From Paracoccus alkanivorans (GTDB lineage Bacteria; Pseudomonadota; Alphaproteobacteria; Rhodobacterales; Rhodobacteraceae): a DNA stretch of 64,000 nucleotides. This document shows positions 17,707 to 26,644 of this stretch, in pieces (the stretch's first letter is position 1; every line of letters begins with the position of its first letter). The notes beneath the pieces were generated by a model. The model was not told where the DNA came from. It saw nothing but the letters and a program-made list of their open reading frames with translations, and ran no database searches. The stretch covers positions 806,001 through 870,000 of the forward strand of contig NZ_QOKZ01000001.1 in the NCBI RefSeq assembly GCF_003697785.1, given 5' to 3'. Both the position numbers and the translations under genes were made by a program.

Positions 17707-18443
17707 GCGCATTACTGGAAGTCTCCGGCGTCTCGGTCAGTTTCGACGGGTTCAGGGCGATCGACAACCTGTCCTTCAGCATCGGCCCCGCTGAGCTGCG
17801 CGCAGTGATTGGCCCGAATGGGGCGGGTAAAACCACCTTCATGGATATCATCACCGGCAAAACCCGCCCGGATGCGGGCGAGGTGCTGTGGGGTGAATAC
17901 TCCCGTTCATTGCTGAAAATGAACGAGGCGCAGATCGCCCGCGCAGGCATCGGCCGAAAGTTCCAGCGCCCCACGGTCTTCGAGGATCAATCCGTTGCCG
18001 ACAACCTGACCATGGCGCTCAGGGCCAATCGCAATCCCTTCAGCGTTCTTGGCTGGCGTGCCTCGCCATCGTCGGATCAACGTGTCACGGAGCTTGCCGC
18101 CGAGGTCGGGCTGGCCGAACAGGTGAACCGCAAGGCGGGCGAGTTGAGCCACGGTCAGAAACAATGGCTGGAGATCGGCATGCTGCTGGCGCAGGAGCCT
18201 CGGCTGTTGCTGGTCGATGAACCGGCGGCGGGCATGACCCTGGCCGAGCGCGAGCAGACCACCACGCTCTTGCGCCGGTTGGCCGAGACGCATGCGGTAG
18301 TCGTGGTCGAACATGACATGGACTTTGTTCGACGCCTGAACTGCAAGGTGACGGTGCTTCATCAAGGATCGGTTCTGGCCGAGGGCAGCCTGGATCACGT
18401 CACCCGCAATCCGCAAGTCATCGAAGTCTATCTGGGACGCTGA
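17703..18443 (+). CDS. urtD: Urea ABC transporter ATP-binding protein UrtD
   Basis: A 246-residue LivG-like ATPase. Walker A is GPNGAGKTT (about residues 38-46), the signature loop is LSHGQKQWLEIG and Walker B is LLLVDEPAAGMT, followed by the switch histidine in VVVEHDM. The 'LSHGQKQW' variant instead of LSGGQ is typical of UrtD. It energises urea uptake together with UrtE. The ATG at 17703 overlaps the urtC stop; the longer in-frame start at 17457 lies inside urtC and is rejected. Confidence 0.95.
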   Translation: MSALLEVSGVSVSFDGFRAIDNLSFSIGPAELRAVIGPNGAGKTTFMDIITGKTRPDAGEVLWGEYSRSLLKMNEAQIARAGIGRKFQRPTVFEDQSVADNLTMALRANRNPFSVLGWRASPSSDQRVTELAAEVGLAEQVNRKAGELSHGQKQWLEIGMLLAQEPRLLLVDEPAAGMTLAEREQTTTLLRRLAETHAVVVVEHDMDFVRRLNCKVTVLHQGSVLAEGSLDHVTRNPQVIEVYLGR

Positions 18444-18445
18444 TC

Positions 18446-19159
18446 ATGCTGAATGCCACCAACCTGACCCTGCATTACGGCGGCTCGCAAATCCTGTACG
18501 GCATCGATATCGCGGCTGCCCCCGGGCAGGTGACCTGCGTTATGGGGAATAACGGCGTGGGCAAGACCTCGCTTCTGAACCTGCTGGCCGGGCGGCATCC
18601 GCGATCGGGAGGCGAGATCATTTTCGATGGCCAGAATCTGGGCCGCCCGACGGCGCAGGCCATGGCGCGGATGGGCGTGGGCTATGTGCCACAGGGACGC
18701 GCAATCTTTCCGATGCTGACGGTCCGCGAGAACATGGAGACGGGCTTTGCCTGCCTGCCCCGCGCCGAGCGTCGCATTCCCGACGAGATATTCGACAGCT
18801 TCCCGGTTCTTGCGGAAATGTCTTATCGGCGCGGCGGTGATCTGTCGGGCGGGCAGCAACAGCAACTGGCCATCGCCCGTGCGCTGATCACCCGTCCGCG
18901 CCTACTGCTGCTGGATGAGCCTACCGAGGGCATCCAGCCCAATATCATCGCCCAGATCAGCCGTGTCATCGCCTCCCTTCGTGACCGGGGGGACATGGCG
19001 ATTATCCTTGTCGAGCAGTTCTTCGACTTTGCCTGGGAACTGGGCGACAGATTCCTGGTGCTGGAACGTGGCCGGACAGTCATGCACGGGCCGAAATCCG
19101 ATCTTCGGCGCGGCGAGCTGCATGCCCGGCTGGCCGGTCACCCAAGCACAGCGGAGTGA
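18446..19159 (+). CDS. urtE: Urea ABC transporter ATP-binding protein UrtE
   Basis: A 237-residue LivF-like ATPase. Walker A GNNGVGKTS, signature LSGGQQQQLAIARAL and Walker B LLLLDEPTEGIQP are present; 'TEGIQPNIIAQI' is characteristic of UrtE. It starts two bases after urtD and completes the urea transporter. The 183-bp gap that follows separates it from ureD and contains the hairpin at 19317-19342. Confidence 0.95.
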   Translation: MLNATNLTLHYGGSQILYGIDIAAAPGQVTCVMGNNGVGKTSLLNLLAGRHPRSGGEIIFDGQNLGRPTAQAMARMGVGYVPQGRAIFPMLTVRENMETGFACLPRAERRIPDEIFDSFPVLAEMSYRRGGDLSGGQQQQLAIARALITRPRLLLLDEPTEGIQPNIIAQISRVIASLRDRGDMAIILVEQFFDFAWELGDRFLVLERGRTVMHGPKSDLRRGELHARLAGHPSTAE

Positions 19160-19316
19160 TCCTGCGGCAGCGTCGGACAATTCCTGTTTGCAACGGCGCC
19201 TCAATGATCCGCCGTCAATGAGTTGCTCAAATATGTGACACGATGCCCTGTATTCGGGCACATAACCCGAGATTCCCTTGTCGTTCTGCCCAATTTGACA
19301 GCGCATTGTTGAGGCT

Positions 19317-19342
19317 GCTCCATTGAACTTTTCAATGGGAGC
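19317..19342 (+). promoter_or_regulatory. Hairpin abutting the ureD start codon
   Basis: GCTCCATTGAA (19317-19327) pairs with TTCAATGGGAGC (19331-19342) across a three-base loop with one bulged G. The stem ends directly at the ureD ATG (19343), and the only purine-rich segment that could serve as a ribosome site (GGGAG) is inside its 3' arm. In mRNA this could mask translation initiation of ureD. Seen in sequence; function inferred. Confidence 0.45.
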
Positions 19343-20155
19343 ATGCTCGACACGTCCCACATATCCAGTTTTCAGCGAAGTCATGGACAGGCCCGGATCG
19401 TCCTTGGTCCGCGTGGCATTGTCGATCTGGCCCAATCCGGCTCAGCCAAGGCGATGCTGCCACGGGCTACCGCCGGATTGCCCGAGATCGTGTTCCTGAA
19501 CACATCCGGCGGGCTGACCGCGGATGACCAGTTGGAATACGGCGTTGAATTACGCTCTGGCACGCGCGCGCTGGCAACCACCCAGACAGCAGAACGCGCC
19601 TATCGTGCCGAGGGCAATGCGGCCAGCTCCCATGTGCGATTGAGCATCGGCAAGAACGGCTGGCTGGACTGGCTGCCGCAGGAAACCATCCTCTTCGATG
19701 GCGCCGCGCTCGACCGGGTGACCGAGGTCGACCTTGCAGCGGGCGCGGGATGCCTGCTGCTTGAGATTATCGTGCTGGGCCGGCTGGCCATGGGCGAGAC
19801 AGTGTCGCATCTGCACTTGCGCGACCGCAGGGTGGTCCGGCGCGAAGGACACATCTTGCATCACGACGCGCTGGCACTGAACGATGCCGGTCTGCGGCGA
19901 CTGGACGGTGCGGCAATGCTGAACGGGGCGCGGGCCATGGCGACTTTGACCATGATTGCCCCGCATGCGCCGGATTTTCTGGGCTGCGTCCGCGATGTTC
20001 TAAATGAGCCCGGCGTGACATCCGCCGCCAGTGCGCCGCCCGGACGGCTGGTCCTGCGGTTCCTGGCCAGAGATGACTGGCCGCTGCGGCGGCAGATCAA
20101 CCGGCTGCTCGCGGCACTGCGCCCCAATTCCCTTCCACGTATCTGGCAGGTCTGA
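19343..20155 (+). CDS. ureD: Urease accessory protein UreD
   Basis: A 270-residue nickel-insertion chaperone that binds the urease apoprotein and recruits UreF and UreG. Family features: 'LPRATAGLPEIVFLNTSGGLTADDQLEYGVEL' region (about 38-70; the 'NtsGGltgGD' motif in variant form), 'TTQTAERAYR', 'LDWLPQETILFDGAAL' and 'GRLAMGE'. Length is normal. The ATG at 19343 is the only plausible start, because an in-frame stop lies at 19310-19312; it lacks a well-spaced ribosome site and sits against a hairpin. ureA follows after three bases. Confidence 0.95.
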   Translation: MLDTSHISSFQRSHGQARIVLGPRGIVDLAQSGSAKAMLPRATAGLPEIVFLNTSGGLTADDQLEYGVELRSGTRALATTQTAERAYRAEGNAASSHVRLSIGKNGWLDWLPQETILFDGAALDRVTEVDLAAGAGCLLLEIIVLGRLAMGETVSHLHLRDRRVVRREGHILHHDALALNDAGLRRLDGAAMLNGARAMATLTMIAPHAPDFLGCVRDVLNEPGVTSAASAPPGRLVLRFLARDDWPLRRQINRLLAALRPNSLPRIWQV

Positions 20156-20158
20156 TCC

Positions 20159-20470
20159 ATGAACCTTACCCCCCGTGAACGCGAGAAGCTTCTGGTCTCG
20201 GTCGCCGCGATGGTCGCCCGCGGGCGGCTGGCCCGTGGCGTCAAGCTGAACCATCCCGAGGCCATCGCCCTGATCACCGATTTCGTCGTCGAGGGCGCGC
20301 GTGACGGCCGCAGTGTGGCCGATCTGATGCAGGCGGGCGCGCATGTGATCACTGCCGGGCAATGTATGCAGGGCGTGCCCGAAATGATCGAGTCGGTGCA
20401 GGTCGAGGCCACCTTTCCCGACGGCACCAAGCTGGTTACCGTCCATCATCCGATCCGCGAGGAGGCTTGA
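20159..20470 (+). CDS. ureA: Urease subunit gamma
   Basis: A 103-residue structural subunit of urease. It opens with '[27 protein letters not shown]' (split here: the first 20 residues are diagnostic) and continues '[11 protein letters not shown]' and '[10 protein letters not shown]', all classical UreA sequence. Gamma packs with beta and alpha into the (abc)3 cytoplasmic enzyme that hydrolyses urea to ammonia and carbamate. It ends directly before a HupE/UreJ gene rather than before ureB, an arrangement known from several alphaproteobacteria. Confidence 0.97.
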   Translation: MNLTPREREKLLVSVAAMVARGRLARGVKLNHPEAIALITDFVVEGARDGRSVADLMQAGAHVITAGQCMQGVPEMIESVQVEATFPDGTKLVTVHHPIREEA

Positions 20471-21034
20471 ATGAAACGATTTTTCACTCTTACCGCTGCA
20501 ACCGCAACCCTGCCCGGCCTGGCACTTGCGCATCCCGGCCACGAGACCGGGCAGTTCATGGGCGGGTTGTCCCATCCGGTCGGTGGGGCCGACCATTTGC
20601 TGGCCATGGTCGCGCTTGGCCTGCTGGCGGCGCAGATCGGCGGCCGGGCGCTCTGGACACTGCCTGCCGCATTCGTCGCCGCTATGATCGCCGGCGGGCT
20701 GTCGGGTTGGGCGGGGCTGCCATTTCCCGGGGTCGAGCCGATGATCCTTGCCTCGGTGGTGATCCTTGGTGCGCTCGTGGCGATGGCCATGCGCCCGCCG
20801 ATGGCGGTGCTGCTGCCGGGCGTCGCCATCTTCGGCTTTGCCCATGGCTGGGCGCATGGGGCAGAGGGCCCGGCGCAGGGGCTGATTCCCTACGCAGTGG
20901 GTTTCGCCGCCGCGACCATGGCGCTGCATCTGCTGGGCATCGGTATCGGCAGGCTGCTGCAGCGCGGGGCGTTACTGCGCGGAATCGGCGGCGGCACGGC
21001 GCTGGCCGGTCTTGCCCTTATGGTTGCGGGCTAG
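20471..21034 (+). CDS. ureJ: HupE/UreJ-family membrane protein, probable nickel transporter
   Basis: A 187-residue inner-membrane protein starting immediately after the ureA stop. A signal-like helix is followed by 'HPGHETGQFMGGLSHPVGGADH', which carries the HPx5DH-type metal-binding signature of HupE/UreJ proteins, and by about six hydrophobic helices. HupE relatives mediate nickel diffusion into the cell for hydrogenase or urease maturation. Position between ureA and ureB strongly supports a nickel-supply role for urease. The ureB start lies three bases downstream. Confidence 0.9.
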   Translation: MKRFFTLTAATATLPGLALAHPGHETGQFMGGLSHPVGGADHLLAMVALGLLAAQIGGRALWTLPAAFVAAMIAGGLSGWAGLPFPGVEPMILASVVILGALVAMAMRPPMAVLLPGVAIFGFAHGWAHGAEGPAQGLIPYAVGFAAATMALHLLGIGIGRLLQRGALLRGIGGGTALAGLALMVAG

Positions 21035-21037
21035 GCC

Positions 21038-21352
21038 ATGATCCCCGGTGAAATCATCCCCGCCAAGGGCGAGATCGCGCTGAACGAGGGCCGCGAGCCG
21101 GTCACCCTCATGGTCGCCAATAGCGGCGACCGTCCCATCCAGGTCGGCAGCCATTACCATTTTGCCGAAACCAACCCGGCGCTGCGCTTCGACCGCGCCG
21201 CTGCCCGTGGCATGCGCCTGTGCATCCCGGCAGGCACCGCCGTGCGCTTCGAGCCGGGACAGTCGCGCGAAGTGCGGCTGATCCCCTATGCGGGCGACCG
21301 GATCGTGCAGGGCTTCCGCAAAGACATCATGGGGGCCTTGTCATGGCCGTGA
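21038..21352 (+). CDS. ureB: Urease subunit beta
   Basis: A 104-residue structural subunit. '[20 protein letters not shown]' at the start and '[21 protein letters not shown]' and '[20 protein letters not shown]'-type segments are diagnostic of UreB. It assembles with UreA and UreC. Its 3' end overlaps the ureC start by ten bases (21343-21352), indicating translational coupling of the two subunits. Confidence 0.97.
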   Translation: MIPGEIIPAKGEIALNEGREPVTLMVANSGDRPIQVGSHYHFAETNPALRFDRAAARGMRLCIPAGTAVRFEPGQSREVRLIPYAGDRIVQGFRKDIMGALSWP

Positions 21353-23031
21353 CGCTTTCCCGCGCCGATTACGCGGCGATGTATGGCCCGACAAGTGGCG
21401 ACCGCATCCGGCTGGCCGATACCGAACTGCTGATCGAGGTCGAGCGCGACCTGACCATCCCCGGCGAAGAGGTCAAATTCGGCGGCGGCAAGGTGGTGCG
21501 TGACGGTATGGGCCAGTCCCAGATCACGCGCGAGGGCGGCGCGATGGATACCGTCATCACGGGCGTGGTGGTGTTCGATCATCAGGGCATCACCAAGGCC
21601 GATGTTGGGCTGAAAGACGGCCGTATCGCCGGGATCGGCAAGGCGGGCAATCCCGACACGCAGCCGGGCGTCACCCTGATCATCGGCCCGGGAACCGAGA
21701 TCATCGCGGGCGAGGGCCGCATCCTGACTCCCGGCGGTTTCGACTGCCATATCCATTACATCTGCCCGCAGCAGGTCGATCACGCGCTGCATTCCGGTGT
21801 CACCACCCTGCTTGGCGGCGGCACCGGCCCCGCGCATGGCACGCTGGCCACCACCTGCACGCCCGGCCCCTGGCATATCGCCCGGATGCTGGAGGCCTGT
21901 GCCGATCTGCCGGTCAATATCGGGGTGGCGGGCAAGGGCAATGCCTCGCGCCCCGAACCGTTGGAGGAACAGGTCCGCGCCGGGGCCTGCGCTCTGAAGC
22001 TGCACGAGGACTGGGGCACTACGCCCGCCGCCATCGACAATTGCCTGGGCGTAGCCGACGCGATGGATGTGCAGGTGATGATCCATACCGACACGCTGAA
22101 CGAATCCGGTTTTGTCGAGGACACGATGGCCGCCATCGGCGGGCGCACGATCCATGCCTATCACACCGAGGGCGCGGGCGGCGGTCATGCCCCCGACATC
22201 ATCCGCATGGTGGGCATGGGCAATGTGCTGCCCTCATCGACCAACCCGACCCGGCCCTACACGGCAAATACCGTCGAAGAGCATCTCGACATGCTGATGG
22301 TCTGCCACCATCTCGACCGCCGCGTGCCCGAGGATGTGGCCTTCGCCGAAAGCCGCATCCGGCGCGAGACCATCGCCGCCGAGGATATCCTGCATGATCT
22401 GGGCGCCTTCAGCGTGATCTCGTCGGACAGCCAGGCGATGGGGCGCGTGGGCGAGGTGATCATCCGCACATGGCAGACTGCCGACAAGATGCGTCGTCAG
22501 CGCGGGCGGCTGGATGGCGAGCAGGGCGAGAACGATAACCTGCGCGCCCGCCGCTACATCGCCAAATACACGATCAACCCGGCTATCGCGCATGGCGTCA
22601 GCGCCCATATCGGCAGTATCGAAACCGGCAAGCGCGCCGATCTGGTCCTGTGGTCCCCGGCATTCTTCGGCGTCAAACCCGAGATGGTGCTTGTTGGCGG
22701 CCAGATCAGCGTGGCGCAGATGGGCGATCCGAACGGCTCGATCCCGGTGCAGCCGGTCTTCAGCCGCCCGATGTGGGGGCATTCGCGCCGGTCTTCAGCG
22801 CTGTTCCTGTCACATGCGGGGCTGGAAGCCGGGGCGGGCGACCGCCTGGACAAGACCCTGATTGCGGTCGAACACACCCGGGGCATCGGCAAATCCGACA
22901 TGGTGCTGAACGATGCCATGCCCGAGATCGAGGTCGATCCCGAGACCTACGAGGTCCGCGCCGACGGTGCGTTGCTGACCTGCGAACCCGCGAGTGAACT
23001 GCCCATGGCGCAACGCTATTTCCTGTTCTGA
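21343..23031 (+). CDS. ureC: Urease subunit alpha (catalytic)
   Basis: A 562-residue amidohydrolase-fold subunit carrying the dinickel site. Nickel and catalytic residues are recognisable: H-x-H in [10 protein letters not shown], the carbamylated lysine in ALKLHEDWG, metal histidines in [10 protein letters not shown] and [15 protein letters not shown], the mobile-flap catalytic histidine in MVCHHLD, and the metal aspartate in SDSQAMGR. '[15 protein letters not shown]' marks the N-terminus. The start at 21343 (inside the ureB end) is preferred over an in-frame ATG at 21220 whose extra residues are out-of-frame ureB sequence. Length is close to the family norm (about 567-570). Confidence 0.97.
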   Translation: MAVTLSRADYAAMYGPTSGDRIRLADTELLIEVERDLTIPGEEVKFGGGKVVRDGMGQSQITREGGAMDTVITGVVVFDHQGITKADVGLKDGRIAGIGKAGNPDTQPGVTLIIGPGTEIIAGEGRILTPGGFDCHIHYICPQQVDHALHSGVTTLLGGGTGPAHGTLATTCTPGPWHIARMLEACADLPVNIGVAGKGNASRPEPLEEQVRAGACALKLHEDWGTTPAAIDNCLGVADAMDVQVMIHTDTLNESGFVEDTMAAIGGRTIHAYHTEGAGGGHAPDIIRMVGMGNVLPSSTNPTRPYTANTVEEHLDMLMVCHHLDRRVPEDVAFAESRIRRETIAAEDILHDLGAFSVISSDSQAMGRVGEVIIRTWQTADKMRRQRGRLDGEQGENDNLRARRYIAKYTINPAIAHGVSAHIGSIETGKRADLVLWSPAFFGVKPEMVLVGGQISVAQMGDPNGSIPVQPVFSRPMWGHSRRSSALFLSHAGLEAGAGDRLDKTLIAVEHTRGIGKSDMVLNDAMPEIEVDPETYEVRADGALLTCEPASELPMAQRYFLF

Positions 23032-23041
23032 GGAGTCCCCG

Positions 23042-23524
23042 ATGATCCCCCATAGTCACCAGGTCATCCGCAACGCCTCCGGCCCTTTCGATGGTAGCGT
23101 GGAGCTCGATTACGAGGGCCGGTTGCTGCGTCGCAAGCGGCTGGCCTGCGATGCGGGCGATTTCCTTGTAGATCTGCCCGAGGTCACCAGCCTCGAGGAT
23201 GGCGACGCCTTCCTGCTGTCGGATGGCCGCCGCATCACCGTTCATGCCGCCGCCGAGCCGGTGCTGGTCATTCGCGGCGATCTGCCCCGCCTCGCATGGC
23301 ATATCGGCAACCGCCACACCCCCTGCCGGATCGAGGCCGACCGGCTGATCATCCGCGCCGATCACGTGCTGGAGGCGATGCTGGAACAGCTTGGCGCGCG
23401 GCTCGAACATGCCACGCTGCCCTTCAGCCCCGAGAAGGGCGCCTATGGCCATGGCCGCACTTTCGGCCACGATCACGGTCATTCTCATTCCCACGCGCAT
23501 GACCATCAACACGATCACGCCTGA
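23042..23524 (+). CDS. ureE: Urease accessory protein UreE (nickel metallochaperone)
   Basis: A 160-residue chaperone that carries nickel to the UreDFG complex. The start at 23042 follows GAGGAG; an in-frame ATG at 22994 lies inside ureC. Domain 1 has 'LDYEGRLLRRKRLACDAGDFLVDLPEV'; the metal-binding domain has 'LAWHIGNRHTPCRIE' with the conserved interface histidine. The last 24 residues (from about 137) are histidine-rich, with alternating H-x-H, as in the nickel-storing UreE proteins of Klebsiella. The 3' end overlaps ureF by 26 bases. Confidence 0.95.
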   Translation: MIPHSHQVIRNASGPFDGSVELDYEGRLLRRKRLACDAGDFLVDLPEVTSLEDGDAFLLSDGRRITVHAAAEPVLVIRGDLPRLAWHIGNRHTPCRIEADRLIIRADHVLEAMLEQLGARLEHATLPFSPEKGAYGHGRTFGHDHGHSHSHAHDHQHDHA

Positions 23525-24152
23525 CACTGCCCGGTTAAGATTGGCGCAATATCTGTCGCCTGCTTTCCCAACCGGCGGGTTTGCGTGGTCACAGGGGCTG
23601 GAATGGGCAATCAATCAGGGCGCAGCGACCCGCAAGACCCTGCCGCAGTGGCTGGCAGACTGGCTGGAGCATGGCGGCGGCTGGACGGATGCGGTATTGG
23701 CCACGCTGTCCCTGCGGCCTGATGCCAATCATGTCGGGCTCGATGATCTGGCGCGAGCGGCCTGCATGACCTCCGAGCGGCTGACCGAAACGGTCGAGCA
23801 GGGCACGGCCTTCGCAGCCAACGTAACGGCGATCACCGGCGAACCCCATGCCGCCGCCACCCTGCCCGTCGCTTTCGGACGAGCCTGTGCCGGATTTCCG
23901 CTGCCGGTGCCCGAGATGATTGCGGTCTACCTGCAAGCGCAAGCCAGCGCATTGATCTCGGCGGCGGTCCGTTTCATGCCGCTTGGCCCGGTTGAGGGGC
24001 AAACAATGCTGGCCGAACTGCAACCGGCAATGCTTGCAACAGCATCTCGCGCCGCCTCGGCCCGCGAAACTGACCTGACCAGTGCGACATGGGGCGCCGA
24101 TATTGCTGCCATGTCGCATGAAACCATGATTGTAAGGATTTTCAGATCATGA
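23499..24152 (+). CDS. ureF: Urease accessory protein UreF
   Basis: A 217-residue all-helical chaperone that gates UreG GTP hydrolysis in the UreDFG maturation complex. The start is placed at 23499, inside the histidine-rich 3' end of ureE, because the protein from there ([18 protein letters not shown]..) aligns with the family start before '[17 protein letters not shown]', the diagnostic UreF motif. Upstream in-frame ATGs at 23391-23450 would add translated-out-of-frame ureE sequence. It overlaps ureG by four bases (ATGA, 24149-24152). Confidence 0.92.
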   Translation: MTINTITPDTARLRLAQYLSPAFPTGGFAWSQGLEWAINQGAATRKTLPQWLADWLEHGGGWTDAVLATLSLRPDANHVGLDDLARAACMTSERLTETVEQGTAFAANVTAITGEPHAAATLPVAFGRACAGFPLPVPEMIAVYLQAQASALISAAVRFMPLGPVEGQTMLAELQPAMLATASRAASARETDLTSATWGADIAAMSHETMIVRIFRS

Positions 24153-24778
24153 GCCTCAACGGACCTCTTCGTGTCGGCATCGGCGGCCCCGTCGGCGCGG
24201 GCAAGACCACCTTGACCGAGCAACTGGCGCGGCATCTCGCTCCGCGCCTGTCCATGGCTGTGATCACCAATGACATATACACCCGCGAGGATGCCGAGGC
24301 GCTGATGCGCGCGCAGGTCCTGCCGCAGGAGCGTATCCGCGGCGTCGAGACCGGCGGCTGTCCGCACACCGCGATCCGCGAGGATGCCAGCATCAACCTT
24401 GCCGCCATCGCTGATCTGAACACTGCCTTTCCCGATCTCGATCTGGTGCTGATCGAGTCGGGCGGCGACAATCTAGCCGCGACATTCTCGCCCGAACTGG
24501 CCGATTTGACGATCTACGTGATCGACACCGCCGCGGGTCAGGACATTCCCCGCAAGCGCGGCCCCGGGCTCGCCCGCTCCGACCTGCTGGTGGTAAACAA
24601 GACCGATCTGGCGCCGCATGTCGGAGTCGACATCGCATTGCTGGAGGCCGATGCGCTTGAGGCAAGAGGGCCACGCCCGGTGGTCATGGCCTCGCTGCGC
24701 AAAGGAAACGGCGTCTCCGAAATCGTTGATTTTCTCATCCGCGAAGGCGGGTTGGAACTTGCTTCCGTCGAAAACTGA
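24149..24778 (+). CDS. ureG: Urease accessory GTPase UreG
   Basis: A 209-residue SIMIBI-class GTPase that drives nickel delivery to urease. The P-loop [11 protein letters not shown] (about residues 10-20), the nickel-binding Cys-Pro-His in '[17 protein letters not shown]', '[19 protein letters not shown]' and the guanine-specificity motif [10 protein letters not shown] are all present. It is the last gene of the urease operon; the next gene lies convergent on the opposite strand. No further urease or nickel genes follow. Confidence 0.97.
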   Translation: MSLNGPLRVGIGGPVGAGKTTLTEQLARHLAPRLSMAVITNDIYTREDAEALMRAQVLPQERIRGVETGGCPHTAIREDASINLAAIADLNTAFPDLDLVLIESGGDNLAATFSPELADLTIYVIDTAAGQDIPRKRGPGLARSDLLVVNKTDLAPHVGVDIALLEADALEARGPRPVVMASLRKGNGVSEIVDFLIREGGLELASVEN

Positions 24779-24845
24779 CACGCTCCGGCCCTCCTTCGGA
24801 GATGCTGACAATGATTCAGTCGGTGGTGGAATGCCGGCCGCAGGT

Positions 24846-25616
24846 TCAATGGAGACCAAACTCGGCCATCAGTTGCTGACGGAACCGGACGAAACGAGCC
24901 TCGCTGCGATCACGCGGCCGAGGCAGGTCGATTTCGATCACACGTGGAGAGGCACTTTTTTCCTTTGGCAGAATTAGCACACGGTCGGCCAGGAAGATTG
25001 CCTCTTCGAGATCGTGGGTCACAAGCACCATCGTCACCCTCTCCTCGGTCCAGATCCGGGTGAGCTCTTCATGCATTGTCAGCTTGGTCATGGCATCCAG
25101 CGCACCCAATGGTTCATCGAGCAGCAAAATTTCCGGCTGTATCGTTAATGCGCGGGCAATGCCAACGCGTTGCGCCATACCCCCTGAAAGCTGTCGGGGC
25201 CAAGCTGCCTCGAACGCGGTGAGCCCTACCAGGCGAATGTAATGTCGCGCCCGATCTTCTGCCTCGCGGCGCGAAACGCCCTGAACTTCGAGGCCGAACG
25301 CCACGTTTCCGAGAACTGTAAGCCAAGGAAGAAGCCTTGGCTCCTGGAAAATCACCGCGCGTTCTTTTCCAAGGCCGTGGACCGGCGTTCCATCAATCAG
25401 CACGCCACCCGAGTCCGGCTCTTCCAGCCCTGCAAGGACCCGCAGCAAGGTTGTCTTGCCAGAACCGCTGGCGCCAACGATGGCGAGGCTTTCTCCGGCG
25501 GAGATGTCGAGATTGACGTTTTTGAGCACCGTCAGCTTGTCGCCGTCAATCTGAAAGGATTTGGAGAGATCACGGATGATGACCTCGCCTCTTGCGGAAA
25601 ACCGGGTAATGGTCAT
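24846..25616 (-). CDS. ABC transporter ATP-binding protein, nitrate/sulfonate/taurine (SsuB/AtsC) family
   Basis: A 256-residue ATPase with Walker A GASGSGKTTL (about residues 49-58), signature LSGGMAQRVGIARAL, Walker B ILLLDEPLGALDAMT and the switch histidine in VTHDLEEA. 'VIFQEPRLLPWLTVLGNVAFGL' is the Q-loop region typical of SsuB/TauB/NrtD proteins. It overlaps the binding-protein gene by four bases (25613-25616) and is the last gene of the minus-strand sulfur operon. It powers import by the permease encoded at 26645-27481. Confidence 0.92.
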   Translation of the reverse strand: MTITRFSARGEVIIRDLSKSFQIDGDKLTVLKNVNLDISAGESLAIVGASGSGKTTLLRVLAGLEEPDSGGVLIDGTPVHGLGKERAVIFQEPRLLPWLTVLGNVAFGLEVQGVSRREAEDRARHYIRLVGLTAFEAAWPRQLSGGMAQRVGIARALTIQPEILLLDEPLGALDAMTKLTMHEELTRIWTEERVTMVLVTHDLEEAIFLADRVLILPKEKSASPRVIEIDLPRPRDRSEARFVRFRQQLMAEFGLH

Positions 25617-26608
25617 GCGCCGGAGTCCTCATCCGTCTTTTTCCGTTCACCGGTCACCAGCAGAATGTCGGATGGGCTGAGTTGCCCATCTGCGAGGACA
25701 CCTTCCCTGACCAGAACATCGATCCAGAACTGCACATCATGCTCCACCGGTAAACCGCCCTCGCGGACGCCATAGCCAGCAAAATATTGTGCCACCTCCG
25801 GGTTCTCGCCCCGTTCTTCCAACTGGCGAGCCATGATCTGACGGGTCTCTTCGGGATGTTCCCGCGCATAGTCCAGGGCTCGCGCTGACTGCTCGACAAA
25901 GACGCGGGCAGCCTCGGGATGCTCATCGACCCAGTCCCGGCGCAGGACGATAAAGCCGCCAGCGATGTCACCCAGCACGTCCGTATCGTCGAATACCGCA
26001 CGCAAGCCGCCCTTCGCACGGGCAACGCCTTCAAAGGTTGTCTGCCAATATCCGAATGCGGCGATATCGACCTGCTTCGAGCGCAGGACCTGTTCCAGTT
26101 GCGGACCGGGTGCCACCACCAGATTAGCCGAGTCCTGTGGCAGGCCGACAGAGCGCAGCGCCTCTCGCACGGTGTGGTCCAGATGCGCGCCGAGCGTGTT
26201 GACGGCGATGGTCTTGCCGGCGATATCCTCGATGCTGCGGATCGGGCTATCCTCGAGCACGTAGAAGATAGATTGCACATCGTCATTTATGCCGTTGCTG
26301 GGATAAGCCGCCACGAAATCGTTGCCACTGGCGACCGAATTGAGAAAGGCCGGCGTCGCGGCGGAACCGATATCGACATTCCCCGAAGCGAGGGCAAAGA
26401 GCGATTCGGGACCGCTGCCGGAATAGCCGATGCTTTCGACGCTTATTCCGGTGCCCTCGAAATAACCGAGTTCCTGAGCAAGCTCATGCGCGGCGATACT
26501 GCCATGGGTGGAAAGAAAACGCATGGTGACATCCTCGGCATGCGCCGCGCCTGCAAGGCCGATGGCGATACCCGAGGCGGAAAGAAGGTTTCTGAACACT
26601 TGAGTCAT
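25613..26608 (-). CDS. ABC transporter substrate-binding protein for sulfonates or sulfate esters
   Basis: A 331-residue periplasmic receptor. A signal peptide ends at about residue 24 (..GLAGAAHAED). The NMT1/SsuA-type fold is evident from 'AAHELAQELGYFEGTGISVE', 'LASGNVDIGSAATPAFLNSVASG' and 'IAGKTIAVNTLGAHLDHTVREAL'. Relatives bind alkanesulfonates (SsuA), taurine (TauA) or aromatic sulfate esters (AtsR). The AtsK-like dioxygenase in the same operon tilts the prediction towards organosulfate esters, but this is inference. Confidence 0.88.
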   Translation of the reverse strand: MTQVFRNLLSASGIAIGLAGAAHAEDVTMRFLSTHGSIAAHELAQELGYFEGTGISVESIGYSGSGPESLFALASGNVDIGSAATPAFLNSVASGNDFVAAYPSNGINDDVQSIFYVLEDSPIRSIEDIAGKTIAVNTLGAHLDHTVREALRSVGLPQDSANLVVAPGPQLEQVLRSKQVDIAAFGYWQTTFEGVARAKGGLRAVFDDTDVLGDIAGGFIVLRRDWVDEHPEAARVFVEQSARALDYAREHPEETRQIMARQLEERGENPEVAQYFAGYGVREGGLPVEHDVQFWIDVLVREGVLADGQLSPSDILLVTGERKKTDEDSGA

Positions 26609-26644
26609 GAGGCTGTCCTGTCGTGAATTTCGAAATCCGTGAGG

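Noticed and set aside
23462..23521. Short histidine-codon repeats at the end of ureE as a possible CRISPR or tandem repeat
   Set aside because: They encode the His-rich nickel-binding tail of UreE, have no spacer structure and overlap the ureF start.
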